Position numbers and translations under genes: made by a program
Shown here: piece by piece, positions 7,367-15,710 of the stretch
Numbering within the stretch: position 1 is the stretch's first letter
Layout of the letters: every line of letters starts with the position of its first letter
Notes under the pieces: model-generated
What the model saw: the letters and a program-made list of their open reading frames with translations, nothing else
What the model was told of the DNA's origin: nothing
Databases searched by the model: none
Assembly (NCBI GenBank): GCA_902768065.1
Contig: CACXJP010000009.1
Location: forward strand, 1 to 28,908
Reading direction: 5' to 3'
Length of the DNA stretch: 28,908 nt
Origin: an uncultured Erysipelotrichaceae bacterium
Lineage (GTDB): Bacteria > Bacillota_I > Bacilli_A > RF39 > UBA660

Positions 7367-8369
7367 TGAAAAGAGATGCAAAGGATGCGGAGTTCTTCTT
7401 CAAGATGAAAATCTTCTTCAAGAAGGATATACAACAAATCTAGAAAATGATTTGTGTCAAAGATGTTTTAGAATGAAAAATTATGGTGAATATCAAGTAA
7501 TAACAAAATCTAATTCTGAATATATAGAGATATTAAAAGAAGTAGGTAAAACAAAAGACTTGGTTATTTACATTACAGATTTATTAAATCTAGAAAAAAA
7601 CATCTCTGAAATAAGAACAATTATTCCAAATAAAATGATACTTGTCTTAAATAAGATGGATGTATTACCAAAATCAGTAAAAGAAGAAAAATTAAAAAGA
7701 TATCTTGCTAATATCGATGTTAACTTCGAAGAGATTATTGTTATTAGTACAGAAAAAAATTATAATATTGATTACCTATTAAAAAGAATAAAGTTTTTTC
7801 AAACAAGTAAAAACGTGTATGTAGTAGGTCATACCAATGCTGGAAAAAGTAGTTTAATAAATAAATTAATTAAAAATTATTCCAATAATCCACAAGAATT
7901 AACAATGAGCCCATTACCATCGACAACGCTTAATATGGTAAATATTGAAATAAATGAACATTTAAATTTAATAGACACACCTGGATTAGTAGATGCAGGA
8001 TCAATTCTAAATCATGTCACACCTGATATGGTAAAAAAAATATCTGCTAAAAAAGAAATAAAACCACGTACATACCAGTTAAGAAAAAATCAGTCAATTA
8101 TTATAGAAGACTTGGTTAGAATTGATTATGTAGAAGGTGATAGAAATAGCTTTACTGTATTTATATCTAATGATTTAAAAGTAAGAAGATTGTTAAACTT
8201 ATTTAACAATGAGGAATTAAAAGATAAAAACAAGATAACTTATAATATGAAATATGATGAAGACTTAGCAATTTCTGGCCTTGGATTTATCAAAATTGTA
8301 AATAAGGGAGTAATAGATGTCTATATTGACAAAGATGTGGATACATTTACAAGAAAAAGTTTAATATAA
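7359..8369 (+). CDS. yqeH: Ribosome biogenesis GTPase YqeH
   Basis: 336 residues, a circularly permuted GTPase needed for 30S subunit assembly in B. subtilis. An N-terminal zinc finger has CxxC pairs at C7/C10 and C33/C36. The G motifs come in permuted order: G4 NKMD (98-101), G5-like VISTEK (128-133), G1 GHTNAGKSS (157-165), G2 threonine in PSTT (187-190) and G3 DTPG (206-209). A C-terminal RNA/protein-binding region follows. The aroE, RNA-binding YhbY and nadD genes that often follow yqeH are absent; the operon ends in a terminator instead. Confidence 0.93.
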   Translation: MNNEKRCKGCGVLLQDENLLQEGYTTNLENDLCQRCFRMKNYGEYQVITKSNSEYIEILKEVGKTKDLVIYITDLLNLEKNISEIRTIIPNKMILVLNKMDVLPKSVKEEKLKRYLANIDVNFEEIIVISTEKNYNIDYLLKRIKFFQTSKNVYVVGHTNAGKSSLINKLIKNYSNNPQELTMSPLPSTTLNMVNIEINEHLNLIDTPGLVDAGSILNHVTPDMVKKISAKKEIKPRTYQLRKNQSIIIEDLVRIDYVEGDRNSFTVFISNDLKVRRLLNLFNNEELKDKNKITYNMKYDEDLAISGLGFIKIVNKGVIDVYIDKDVDTFTRKSLI

Positions 8370-8394
8370 AAAAGTAGTGATAAACTACTTTTTT
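8368..8394. terminator. Bidirectional terminator between yqeH and the convergent gene
   Basis: AAAAAAGTAGT (8368-8378) and ACTACTTTTTT (8384-8394) pair around a 5-nt loop. T-tracts occur on both strands. The minus-strand gene's stop codon (8393-8395) overlaps the hairpin. Confidence 0.85.
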
Positions 8395-8827
8395 ATTTTA
8401 CAAATCTCTTTAATAATTGTAATGCTAAAGTATTCTTTTCTTCTAAAGAAGGTTCTTGTGGAGGAATAATAACTTTTCCGTCTCCGTGTTTTTCTTTTAA
8501 TCTGAAGATGCTATAAGTTCTATCTTTCATTTCTTTATAACCGGCCTCAGCAGAAACATAAAACTCAATGTTTTTATAAAATTCATAAGGTTCAAGTTCC
8601 TTCATATACTCTTCAGAAACATATCCTTCATAGTCTCTTTTTCTAGTTCTAAATGAACATTTCCCATCATTAAACACTAAAGTATCATATCCTCTTTGAG
8701 CAACTTCGTTTGTAAAAAATTCTCTTGTCTCAGGATATGAACCCTCTCCATCTTTATATGTTTCATATACATAAAGAGTTCCATGTTCTGTATAAAGTTC
8801 ATAAAATTTAAATATTTTTTTATCCAT
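8393..8827 (-). CDS. Hypothetical soluble protein, 144 aa
   Basis: I do not recognise this protein. It has 144 residues, no membrane helix or signal peptide, and is rich in Tyr, Glu and Lys. The N-terminal half looks like alternating strands (KIFKFYELYTEHGTLYVYET, then TLVFNDGKCSFRTRKR), and the C-terminus like a helix (SLEEKNTLALQLLKRFVK). The start is well supported by GAGGTGATTAT before ATG 8827. It is convergent with yqeH and divergent from the mraZ cluster, so it is a single-gene unit. The codon usage matches its neighbours. Confidence 0.7.
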   Translation of the reverse strand: MDKKIFKFYELYTEHGTLYVYETYKDGEGSYPETREFFTNEVAQRGYDTLVFNDGKCSFRTRKRDYEGYVSEEYMKELEPYEFYKNIEFYVSAEAGYKEMKDRTYSIFRLKEKHGDGKVIIPPQEPSLEEKNTLALQLLKRFVK

Positions 8828-8994
8828 ATAATCACCTCATATAAATATTATAGTCATTTGATTTCTAATGTAAATATATATTAATTATTATAAAAATTAT
8901 TGATATGAAAATTAACTTGTAAAATTAACGTAAACACATAAAAAAGTAGATATAAAATATTTACTTTTTTTTTGTTTTTTATTAATATATAGTT

Positions 8995-9025
8995 AAGTAG
9001 TGGTTGAAAGTGGTGAAAAGTGGGG
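8995..9025 (+). promoter_or_regulatory. MraZ operator: three 10-bp-spaced GTGG boxes
   Basis: Three boxes, TAGTGG, AAAGTGG and AAAGTGGG, have their TGG at 9001, 9011 and 9021, exactly 10 bp apart. MraZ is known to bind clustered TGGG/AAAGTG-type direct repeats in front of its own operon. The third box also serves as the ribosome site (GGGGGA) for mraZ. A weak promoter candidate (TTACTT near 8961 and TATATA near 8986) would place the transcript start at the first box. Confidence 0.7.
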
Positions 9026-9035
9026 GATTGATAAC

Positions 9036-9473
9036 ATGTTTATAGGAGAGTATCATCATACAATTGATGACAAAGGAAGAATTATTATTCCAGCCAAGTT
9101 TAGAGATGAACTAGGCAGTAACTTTGTTGTTACAAGAGGAATAGAATCTTGCCTTTTTGTTTACCCTAATAAAAACTGGAATCAAATCTGTGAAAAATTA
9201 AATTCACTTCCATTCACCAGAAAAGATGCGAGAATATTTAATCGCTTCTTTATGTCAGGCGCTACAAACGTAGAATTGGATAAACAAGGTCGTATTAATA
9301 TTGCAGCTCCATTAATAAATCATGCAAATTTAACTAAAGATTGTGTTATAATTGGAACTGGTGACCGTCTAGAAATCTGGTCTAAAGAAGATTGGGATAG
9401 TTTCTTCAATTCTAATAAAGACAGTATGTCAGACATAGCCGAGAATTTATTTAACGAAAGTGTGAGTCTATAA
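9036..9473 (+). CDS. mraZ: Transcriptional regulator MraZ
   Basis: 145 residues from ATG 9036, the normal length for MraZ, an AbrB-like ring-forming DNA-binding protein that represses its own dcw operon. The start MFIGEYHHTIDDKGRI is the classic first half; the repeated motif recurs as VELDKQGRINIAAPL in the second half. An in-frame GTG at 9000 would add 12 residues, but it lies inside the operator boxes and leaves the strong GGGGGA site unused, so I prefer 9036. The stop overlaps the rsmH start by one base (TAATG). Arg codons CGC and CGT appear here, unlike most of the window. Confidence 0.93.
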   Translation: MFIGEYHHTIDDKGRIIIPAKFRDELGSNFVVTRGIESCLFVYPNKNWNQICEKLNSLPFTRKDARIFNRFFMSGATNVELDKQGRINIAAPLINHANLTKDCVIIGTGDRLEIWSKEDWDSFFNSNKDSMSDIAENLFNESVSL

Positions 9474-10402
9474 TGGAAAAACATATAAGCGTCTTGCTAG
9501 AAGAATCTATTTCCTCCCTAAATTTAGATGAATCTAGTATTATAGTAGATGCAACTCTAGGCTATGGTGGACATAGTAGTAACATCTTGGAAAGAATAAA
9601 AACGGGGCACTTATTCGCCTTTGACCAGGATAGTGAAGCAATTCGGCATAGTACCGATCGCTTAAAAAAGATCGGTACTAACTTCACTATCATCAAGAGC
9701 AACTTTGTCCATCTCCAAGAAGAATTAAATAACCTTGGAGTCTATAAGATAGATGGGGCGTTGTTTGATTTAGGGGTGTCATCTCCTCAATTAGATGATG
9801 AAGAAAGAGGTTTCTCATTTCATAATGATGCAAAACTTGATATGAGAATGGATAGAGACCAAGAGTTATCTGCATATGAAGTAGTTAATAATTATTCTAA
9901 AGAAGAATTATCAAGAATATTTACTAAATATGGAGAAGATAAATTTGCTAATAATATTGCTAAAAAAATAGTTGAATACAGAGAATCAAAACCAATTGAA
10001 ACAACACTAGAACTTGTAGAAGTAATAAAAACAGCTGTCCCAATGAAGTTTAGAATTGATAAACATCCAGCTAGACAAATATTTCAAGCAATAAGAATAG
10101 AAGTAAATCATGAATTAGATGTAATCGAACCAGCAATTAATAAAGCATTAGATATGTTAAATGTAGGAGGAAGAGTTGCAGTAATTACATTCCATTCACT
10201 AGAAGATAGATTAGTAAAAAACATCTTTAAAGAAAAATGTAAAATTGATGATAGGGTTAAAGGTCTGCCAAATATACCAGAAGAGTATTTACCAGACTTT
10301 AAGTTAATATATAATAAGGCGATAGCGCCAAGTGAAGAAGAAATAAAAAACAATCCAAGAGCAAGAAGTTCAAAACTAAGAGTAATCGAAAGAATAAAAT
10401 AA
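9473..10402 (+). CDS. rsmH: 16S rRNA C1402 N4-methyltransferase RsmH
   Basis: 309 residues, typical of RsmH (MraW), which methylates N4 of C1402 in 16S rRNA using S-adenosylmethionine. The start MEKHISVLLEE is characteristic. SAM-binding motif I is VDATLGYGGHS (25-35), followed by AFDQD (49-53). The family signature FDLGVSSPQLDDEERGFSF spans 98-116, and FHSLEDR lies near residue 240. Translation is coupled to mraZ (TAATG). The first hundred or so codons use C-rich synonyms (CGG, TCC, GGG, GTC) not seen in the rest of the gene, and an 11-bp inverted repeat lies inside the frame at 9649-9680. Confidence 0.96.
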   Translation: MEKHISVLLEESISSLNLDESSIIVDATLGYGGHSSNILERIKTGHLFAFDQDSEAIRHSTDRLKKIGTNFTIIKSNFVHLQEELNNLGVYKIDGALFDLGVSSPQLDDEERGFSFHNDAKLDMRMDRDQELSAYEVVNNYSKEELSRIFTKYGEDKFANNIAKKIVEYRESKPIETTLELVEVIKTAVPMKFRIDKHPARQIFQAIRIEVNHELDVIEPAINKALDMLNVGGRVAVITFHSLEDRLVKNIFKEKCKIDDRVKGLPNIPEEYLPDFKLIYNKAIAPSEEEIKNNPRARSSKLRVIERIK

Positions 10403-10420
10403 AAATAATAGGAGGATAAC

Positions 10421-10720
10421 ATGAAGAAAGTTAAGAAAAAAGTCAAAATATCAAAATTCGAAAAACTAATTTATACATTAGCTATACTTTTGATTGTTAT
10501 AGCTCCAGTATCAATAGTTTTTTCAAAAGCAACCTTAGCAAAAGTAAATTTTGAAGTAGAAAAACAAAAGAAAGAAATAGAAGCTCAAAAGAAAACAAAT
10601 GAATCGCTTGCAATGACAATAGATGAATTAGCATCTTTAACAAAGATTCAAGAGGTTGCACAGCAACAAGGATTGAGTTATAATAATAGTAATATCAAGA
10701 CAGTAGTTGAAGATAGCTAA
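10421..10720 (+). CDS. ftsL: Cell division protein FtsL-like
   Basis: 99 residues with the FtsL plan: a basic cytoplasmic N-terminus, one membrane helix (about 17-37), then a short extracytoplasmic coiled coil (VEKQKKEIEAQKKTNESLAM) ending in a short tail. FtsL joins FtsB and DivIB in the divisome and helps activate septal peptidoglycan synthesis. Sequence identity in this family is low, so the call rests on size, topology and its place between rsmH and the penicillin-binding protein. A strong AGGAGGATAAC site precedes ATG 10421. Confidence 0.85.
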   Translation: MKKVKKKVKISKFEKLIYTLAILLIVIAPVSIVFSKATLAKVNFEVEKQKKEIEAQKKTNESLAMTIDELASLTKIQEVAQQQGLSYNNSNIKTVVEDS

Positions 10721-10746
10721 ACGTATTATTAGGACGTGATTAAAGT

Positions 10747-12897
10747 ATGAAGAAAAAGAAGAGATTAAAAAATAATATTAGATATTCAAAACTAGTAATA
10801 TTTGTATCTCTTCTTTTATTTTGCGTTATGATTGGAAGAGTTATACAACTAGGTACATCAAAAAAAATTGATGGAATAGAACTAAAAAAATTGGCAAGCC
10901 AAAGAACAACAAAAACAGATATTATATCTGCAAATAGGGGGACAATATATTCATCAAATGGAGATACATTAGCTCAAAATGTAGCTTCATATAAGTTAAT
11001 TGCCTACCTAGATAGTAAGCGTACAACAAATAAAAAAAGACCCCAACATGTTGTTGATAAAGAAGATACCGCAGAAAAACTTGCTCCAATCTTGGAAATG
11101 GAAAAAGATGAAGTATTATATTATTTAAATAAAGAAGGAGTCTATCAGACAGAGTTTGGTGCTAAAGGAAAAGCTTTAAATGAATTAACAAAAACAAAAA
11201 TAGATAATTTAAATCTACCAGGTATAGATTTTATTGAAAATTATAAAAGATATTATCCAAAAGGAAACTTTGCTTCATATGTTGTAGGATATGCTAAAAC
11301 AGAAAATGATGAAAATTCTACCATCAAAGGTGAAATGGGAATAGAAAAACAATATGATTCCATCCTTAAAGGAGAAGATGGCTCTATAACTTATCAAAAA
11401 GATCTTAAAGGATATAAAATAGCAAATACACCAGTAGTAAAAAAAGATGCTATTCAAGGAAAAGATATCTATTTAACAATTGATTCTAATATTCAATTCT
11501 TTATAGAACAAGCTATAAATAATTCTCATCAAAGTTATGGCTGGGATTGGTTTACCATAACAATTATGGATGCTAAAACAGGTGCGATTCTTGGTACTTC
11601 ATCAAATCCAAGCTTTGATCCCAATGTTAGAGATGTATCAAATTATCTTGATATATTCTGTCAAACACCATATGAACCGGGATCTACAATGAAAACATTC
11701 ACATATATGGCAGCAATGGAAAATGGAGTTTATGATGGAAATGAATCATATAAATCAGGAATATATGAAACAAGTGATGGAACAGAAATTGGAGATTGGA
11801 ATAGAGCAGGATGGGGTTATATTACCTTTGATAAAGGATATGCTTTATCAAGTAACGTAGGTGTAATTAATATAATTAATAGACATATGAACAGTCTAAT
11901 GTTAAGACAATATTTCAAAAAACTAGGATTTGGTAAAAGAACAGGTATTGAACTTCCAAATGAAAATGCAGGAAAACTAGATTTTAAATACGAAACAGAA
12001 ATATATAATGCAGGATTTGGTCAAGGTATTCTAACAACTCCAGTTCAAAATGTAAAAGCAATGACACCAATTACCAATGATGGTATGCTATTAGAACCAT
12101 ACATAATTTCTAAGATAGTAGATTCAGAAACCGGAGAGGTGACCTTAGAAAATAAAAGAACAGAAATTGAAAGAGTAGCTTCATCAAATACAACTCAAAA
12201 GATGATCCAATTAATGGATGATACAGTAAACGGAATAGGTAATACAGGTAGTGGCTATCGTATTGAAAGTGGAGAATTAATTGGTAAGACAGGAACAGCT
12301 CAGATAGCTAATGAAAGAGGTGGAGGATACATCCAAGGAGAAGAGAATGTAATTTCATCTTTCTCAGGTATTTATCCAAAAAGTAATCCTCAAATAATTA
12401 TTTATGCATCAGTAAAAAAACCAACAAATGGTGCTCAAAAACCAATAAGTAATGCCGTAAAAGAAATAGTATATAATATTTCAAAATATTATGGTAACAA
12501 TGATAGTGAACAACCAACAGTGGAAATAAAAGACTATAAAGTACCTAATTTTTCAAATAAGAAACTAGATTATGTTAAGACTCAGTTAGATACAAATGGA
12601 ATTCATTACATAATATTAGGAGAAGGAGCTAAAGTAATTAAACAATCTCCTGAGACAAACTCAATATTAACAACAAATGATACAATATATCTAATTACAA
12701 ACGATAATAATATAAAAGTACCTAATGTAGTTGGATTGTCATCAAAAGAAGCAAAAGATATTTTGCAAAAATTAGGTATAAAAGTAAAGTTAGATGGTGT
12801 TGGATATGTTACTGAACAATCAGTATCAGAAGGAACAGAAATAACTACTGGATTAGAGATTAATTTAACTCTGGCACCAAAATTTTCTGCAGAGTAG
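10747..12897 (+). CDS. Class B penicillin-binding protein with PASTA domains (PBP2B/SpoVD type)
   Basis: 716 residues. A basic tail and one helix (about 16-35) anchor it. The pedestal domain includes the RGTIYSSNGDTLAQNV segment. The transpeptidase domain carries STMK (S313, K316; S313 is the acylated serine), SSN (368-370) and KTG (514-516). Two PASTA modules close the protein, one starting around VPNFSNKK, the other at VPNVVGLSS, the second ending near TLAPKF. These enzymes cross-link septal or spore-cortex peptidoglycan. Bacilli often carry pbpB and spoVD in tandem here; only one copy is present, and the sequence alone does not tell me which. It directly follows ftsL, consistent with a divisome role. 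The ribosome site is weak (AGGACGTG). Confidence 0.93.
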   Translation: MKKKKRLKNNIRYSKLVIFVSLLLFCVMIGRVIQLGTSKKIDGIELKKLASQRTTKTDIISANRGTIYSSNGDTLAQNVASYKLIAYLDSKRTTNKKRPQHVVDKEDTAEKLAPILEMEKDEVLYYLNKEGVYQTEFGAKGKALNELTKTKIDNLNLPGIDFIENYKRYYPKGNFASYVVGYAKTENDENSTIKGEMGIEKQYDSILKGEDGSITYQKDLKGYKIANTPVVKKDAIQGKDIYLTIDSNIQFFIEQAINNSHQSYGWDWFTITIMDAKTGAILGTSSNPSFDPNVRDVSNYLDIFCQTPYEPGSTMKTFTYMAAMENGVYDGNESYKSGIYETSDGTEIGDWNRAGWGYITFDKGYALSSNVGVINIINRHMNSLMLRQYFKKLGFGKRTGIELPNENAGKLDFKYETEIYNAGFGQGILTTPVQNVKAMTPITNDGMLLEPYIISKIVDSETGEVTLENKRTEIERVASSNTTQKMIQLMDDTVNGIGNTGSGYRIESGELIGKTGTAQIANERGGGYIQGEENVISSFSGIYPKSNPQIIIYASVKKPTNGAQKPISNAVKEIVYNISKYYGNNDSEQPTVEIKDYKVPNFSNKKLDYVKTQLDTNGIHYIILGEGAKVIKQSPETNSILTTNDTIYLITNDNNIKVPNVVGLSSKEAKDILQKLGIKVKLDGVGYVTEQSVSEGTEITTGLEINLTLAPKFSAE

Positions 12898-12906
12898 GTA
12901 ATAATT

Positions 12907-13785
12907 ATGGAAAAGAAGTTAATAATAATAGCAGAAATAGTGTTTGTTGTTATCGCCGTAGGTTATTATACAGTAAAAGAACTAATTCCAGATTTTAAGA
13001 AACAATTTGGATCAAGTGATAGGATAGTAAATCCAGAAAAATGTACTAATATAATTGAAATAAAAATAAATGATGATGTTGATTATATATACTTATTAGA
13101 TAATGAAGAAAAGATATATCATATTATCTTTTTATCACCATCATCATTGGTACTTTATAATAAAAATATTGAAAACAATAACTATGATATTGTAAATAAA
13201 AAGTCAATTGAACAATTTATTAAAAATAATTACTTAAAAACTGATTCTAAAATCAGTGTAACAAGGTATAATAATGATAACTATATAAAATACAAAGACA
13301 GTTTGTTAAGTATATTGAAATACTACAATATAAATACAAATATTATTGAAAATGAAAGTGATTTTGTTGAGATGTCCAAAAAAATAGGAGTAGAGCCCTC
13401 ATCAAAATCTAAAATGATTTCAGAATTAGATTATTATTCAAAAGAGTTAATAAATAATAATTCTAATAATAATTTAAAAAACATAGTTTTGGATAAAGAT
13501 AATTCAAAAAAATTTTCAAATAATGTTTATAAAAAGATTGAAAAATATATTCAATCAAATAATATTGAAAATATGGATATGAAAGATACCAGATTAATCA
13601 TTAGTACTATTCCAGCAGATGATAATGCTAAATATTATCCAAGTATAAATAGTTGGTACTATGTAAAAAACAAAAGAATATATGCATATATTGAATTTGA
13701 AGAGAATTATAAGTATAGCTATTGCTATAAAGGGTCAATAGATAGTGTCTATGAAGGTGAGTGTGAAGTAAATGAAAAAAATTAA
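12907..13785 (+). CDS. Unknown single-pass membrane protein in the dcw cluster
   Basis: I do not recognise this 292-residue protein. A helix at about 5-21 anchors it, with a long Asn/Lys/Tyr/Ile-rich extracytoplasmic part. It has no repeat, no catalytic signature and only three cysteines (C46 near the start, then two close to the C-terminus in YCYKG and GECEV), which could form a disulfide. It begins 10 bp after the PBP gene, with the AGGT site overlapping the PBP stop, and overlaps the next gene by 14 bp. This position normally holds mraY, which it clearly is not: mraY encodes a polytopic transferase. A divisome-accessory role is inferred from location only. Confidence 0.65.
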   Translation: MEKKLIIIAEIVFVVIAVGYYTVKELIPDFKKQFGSSDRIVNPEKCTNIIEIKINDDVDYIYLLDNEEKIYHIIFLSPSSLVLYNKNIENNNYDIVNKKSIEQFIKNNYLKTDSKISVTRYNNDNYIKYKDSLLSILKYYNINTNIIENESDFVEMSKKIGVEPSSKSKMISELDYYSKELINNNSNNNLKNIVLDKDNSKKFSNNVYKKIEKYIQSNNIENMDMKDTRLIISTIPADDNAKYYPSINSWYYVKNKRIYAYIEFEENYKYSYCYKGSIDSVYEGECEVNEKN

Positions 13786-14290
13786 TATTAGAAATAGTCT
13801 TATAATAATATTATCTGTTACTATAGTTTTACTAGCGGTTGGCTTCATAGCAGTATCAGTTAGATATAATAATTTGAAAACAAGAGATAATACATTTAAT
13901 GTTGATTTTGTTAAGGTAAAAAAAGTTACTTCTTCAAAAGGAAGTAATAAAGAACCAAAAGGAGTGCTAGAAATAACAAAAAATAGTAAAATTATTGATA
14001 TGTCATTTGAACTGTTCAGTCCAAAAGATGAATTAGTCTACGATATATATGTAAAGAACACTGGAACAAATGAAATAGAAATTGTTGAACTATTAATGAG
14101 CCCTGACTTTGTTAAAAATAACAAGCAACAGATAGCACCAATTGAAATAACCTTAACAGATATAAGTGGTAAGATACTAGAACCAAATGAAGAAACAACG
14201 GTACGACTTAAAGTATCATATAAGAATAATCAGAACAAGGAAGAAAAGAAAGTAAAAGGACAACTTGGAATAATTAGTACACAGCATTGA
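13772..14290 (+). CDS. Unknown membrane-anchored beta-sandwich protein
   Basis: 172 residues with one N-terminal helix (about 9-29) and an extracytoplasmic domain rich in alternating strands. ELVYDIYVKNTGTNEIEIVELLMSP and NEETTVRLKVSYKN resemble the 'added strand' pattern of Ig-like or CARDB-like folds, where VKNTG turns are common. No enzyme motif is seen. It overlaps the previous gene by 14 bp and is the last gene before a strong terminator, so both belong to the mraZ transcript. The fold guess is tentative. Confidence 0.65.
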   Translation: MKKINIRNSLIIILSVTIVLLAVGFIAVSVRYNNLKTRDNTFNVDFVKVKKVTSSKGSNKEPKGVLEITKNSKIIDMSFELFSPKDELVYDIYVKNTGTNEIEIVELLMSPDFVKNNKQQIAPIEITLTDISGKILEPNEETTVRLKVSYKNNQNKEEKKVKGQLGIISTQH

Positions 14291-14298
14291 TAGTAAAG

Positions 14299-14329
14299 GA
14301 TATATAAGTTTGACTTATATATCTTTTTT
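14299..14329 (+). terminator. Terminator of the mraZ-PBP operon
   Basis: GATATATAAGT (14299-14309) and ACTTATATATC (14313-14323) form a perfect 11-bp stem with a 3-nt loop, followed by six T. The next promoter's -35 box lies in the loop and 3' arm. Confidence 0.92.
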
Positions 14330-14337
14330 GATATAAT
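14310..14337 (+). promoter_or_regulatory. Promoter embedded in the preceding terminator
   Basis: TTGACT (14310-14315) and TATAAT (14332-14337) are 16 bp apart. TTGACT covers the terminator's loop and 3' arm. Transcription would start near 14344, only about 11 nt before ATG 14355, so the leader is little more than the ribosome site GAGGTAG. Confidence 0.75.
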
Positions 14338-14354
14338 TAAAATGAGGTAGTAAG

Positions 14355-15710
14355 ATGAAGAAAAAAATAATAAGGGTACTAACATTTCTTTTTATAGCTA
14401 TTTTAGGTATTGTGCTTATAAAGACAGGGTTATACTTTCAAAAACTATCAAGCCCTAAGCATATATACAAAGAAGGAATAGAAATAGTAAGTGTGAGACT
14501 AGAAGATTTATTTAAAATTGATAATAAGTATCAGTTTGGTGATGATTTTAAAGTAAATGGCTCAATAGATTTTAATATAGCAAGTGAAGAATATAAAAAG
14601 AAATCATTAACTGACATCGATTATAAGAAAAAGAATAATCTAGTAAATAATCTATCAAAAATGGATATTATATATTCTTTTAACCAAAGTAAAAAAGATA
14701 AAAAACAATATCTAACAATAGATGAAAAAATTAATAATGAAAAAGTTCTAAATTATAAATACTTAGTTGAGAATTCAACAAAATACTACTTTGTTGAAAG
14801 CGTCATAAATAACTATATTAATGATGGAAATAATAATTACTTTGAGATTTTTACTGAAGGAGAAACAACTGTATCAAATCTAGATTACATGTATGAATTT
14901 CTAAAGGATGCCTTAGCAGAAGAACTAGGAAAAAATGCAGAATCATATACAAAAACAACAACAATAAATAATAATCAAGAAGAATTAAATCAATTATCTG
15001 TCAGATTAAATAACAAGACAATTAATAGTATTATGAATGGTATCTTACAAGATATCAAGGATGATGAAAGAGCTAACAACATAATGAAAAGTGTTGATAG
15101 TGACTTTTCAAAGAGAAAATTTGATATAGATAAATTAGAAAAAAATGAGAGTTACACAATCAATATATATAGCAGTAAATATTTAAATAAACCCCTAAAA
15201 TATGAAATAGTATATATGAAAGAAGATTCAAAGAAAATTTATTCATATGAAGGAGATTCAAATAAAGGGCTGTTCTATTATTCAGAAAATGATAATATGA
15301 AATATACAGCCGATGTTACTGCTTCAAATAAAGAAATAAGTATTAATGTTTTTGATTATCATCATAATGACGCTGGAAATATAAAAATCAATAGAGATAT
15401 TAATAGTACAATGATGAATGTCTCACTTAATTTAGAAAAAAGTAGTTATGATATAGTATATTCCAAAAAGTATAAAGATTATCTTAGTAATAAATCATAT
15501 ACCGTTGAACAAAGCTTATCAATGAAGATTGTAAAAGACGGTGAAATAAGACTAAATGGTGATGTCAAAAAAGTAGATAAAATAGAAAAGAATGCAGAAA
15601 TAGATGTAGATGTAGATAAAGCAGTTCTAATGTCTAAATTAAATCAAGAACAAAAAGAAAAATATGATAATATAAATGATGATATTAAAAGAAGGTTAGA
15701 AAATGAATGA
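14355..15710 (+). CDS. Unknown membrane-anchored protein, 451 aa
   Basis: I do not recognise this protein. One N-terminal helix (about 7-24) is followed by an extracytoplasmic region of roughly 425 residues, very rich in Asn, Lys, Asp and Tyr. The middle third looks helical (YMYEFLKDALAEELGKNAESY, then SIMNGILQDIKDDERANNIM). The last third alternates strands (SISMKIVKDGEIRLNGDVKK-like pattern), which would suit a two-domain binding protein. There is no lipobox and no catalytic signature. Its end overlaps the guanine deaminase gene by 8 bp, so the two are co-translated. Confidence 0.7.
   Translation: MKKKIIRVLTFLFIAILGIVLIKTGLYFQKLSSPKHIYKEGIEIVSVRLEDLFKIDNKYQFGDDFKVNGSIDFNIASEEYKKKSLTDIDYKKKNNLVNNLSKMDIIYSFNQSKKDKKQYLTIDEKINNEKVLNYKYLVENSTKYYFVESVINNYINDGNNNYFEIFTEGETTVSNLDYMYEFLKDALAEELGKNAESYTKTTTINNNQEELNQLSVRLNNKTINSIMNGILQDIKDDERANNIMKSVDSDFSKRKFDIDKLEKNESYTINIYSSKYLNKPLKYEIVYMKEDSKKIYSYEGDSNKGLFYYSENDNMKYTADVTASNKEISINVFDYHHNDAGNIKINRDINSTMMNVSLNLEKSSYDIVYSKKYKDYLSNKSYTVEQSLSMKIVKDGEIRLNGDVKKVDKIEKNAEIDVDVDKAVLMSKLNQEQKEKYDNINDDIKRRLENE

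Noticed and set aside
9000..9035. GTG start extending MraZ by 12 residues
   Set aside because: It falls in the operator boxes; ATG 9036 follows a strong GGGGGA site and gives the standard MraZ N-terminus.
10108..10446. 112-residue minus-strand frame
   Set aside because: It is antisense to the conserved 3' half of rsmH and the start of ftsL.
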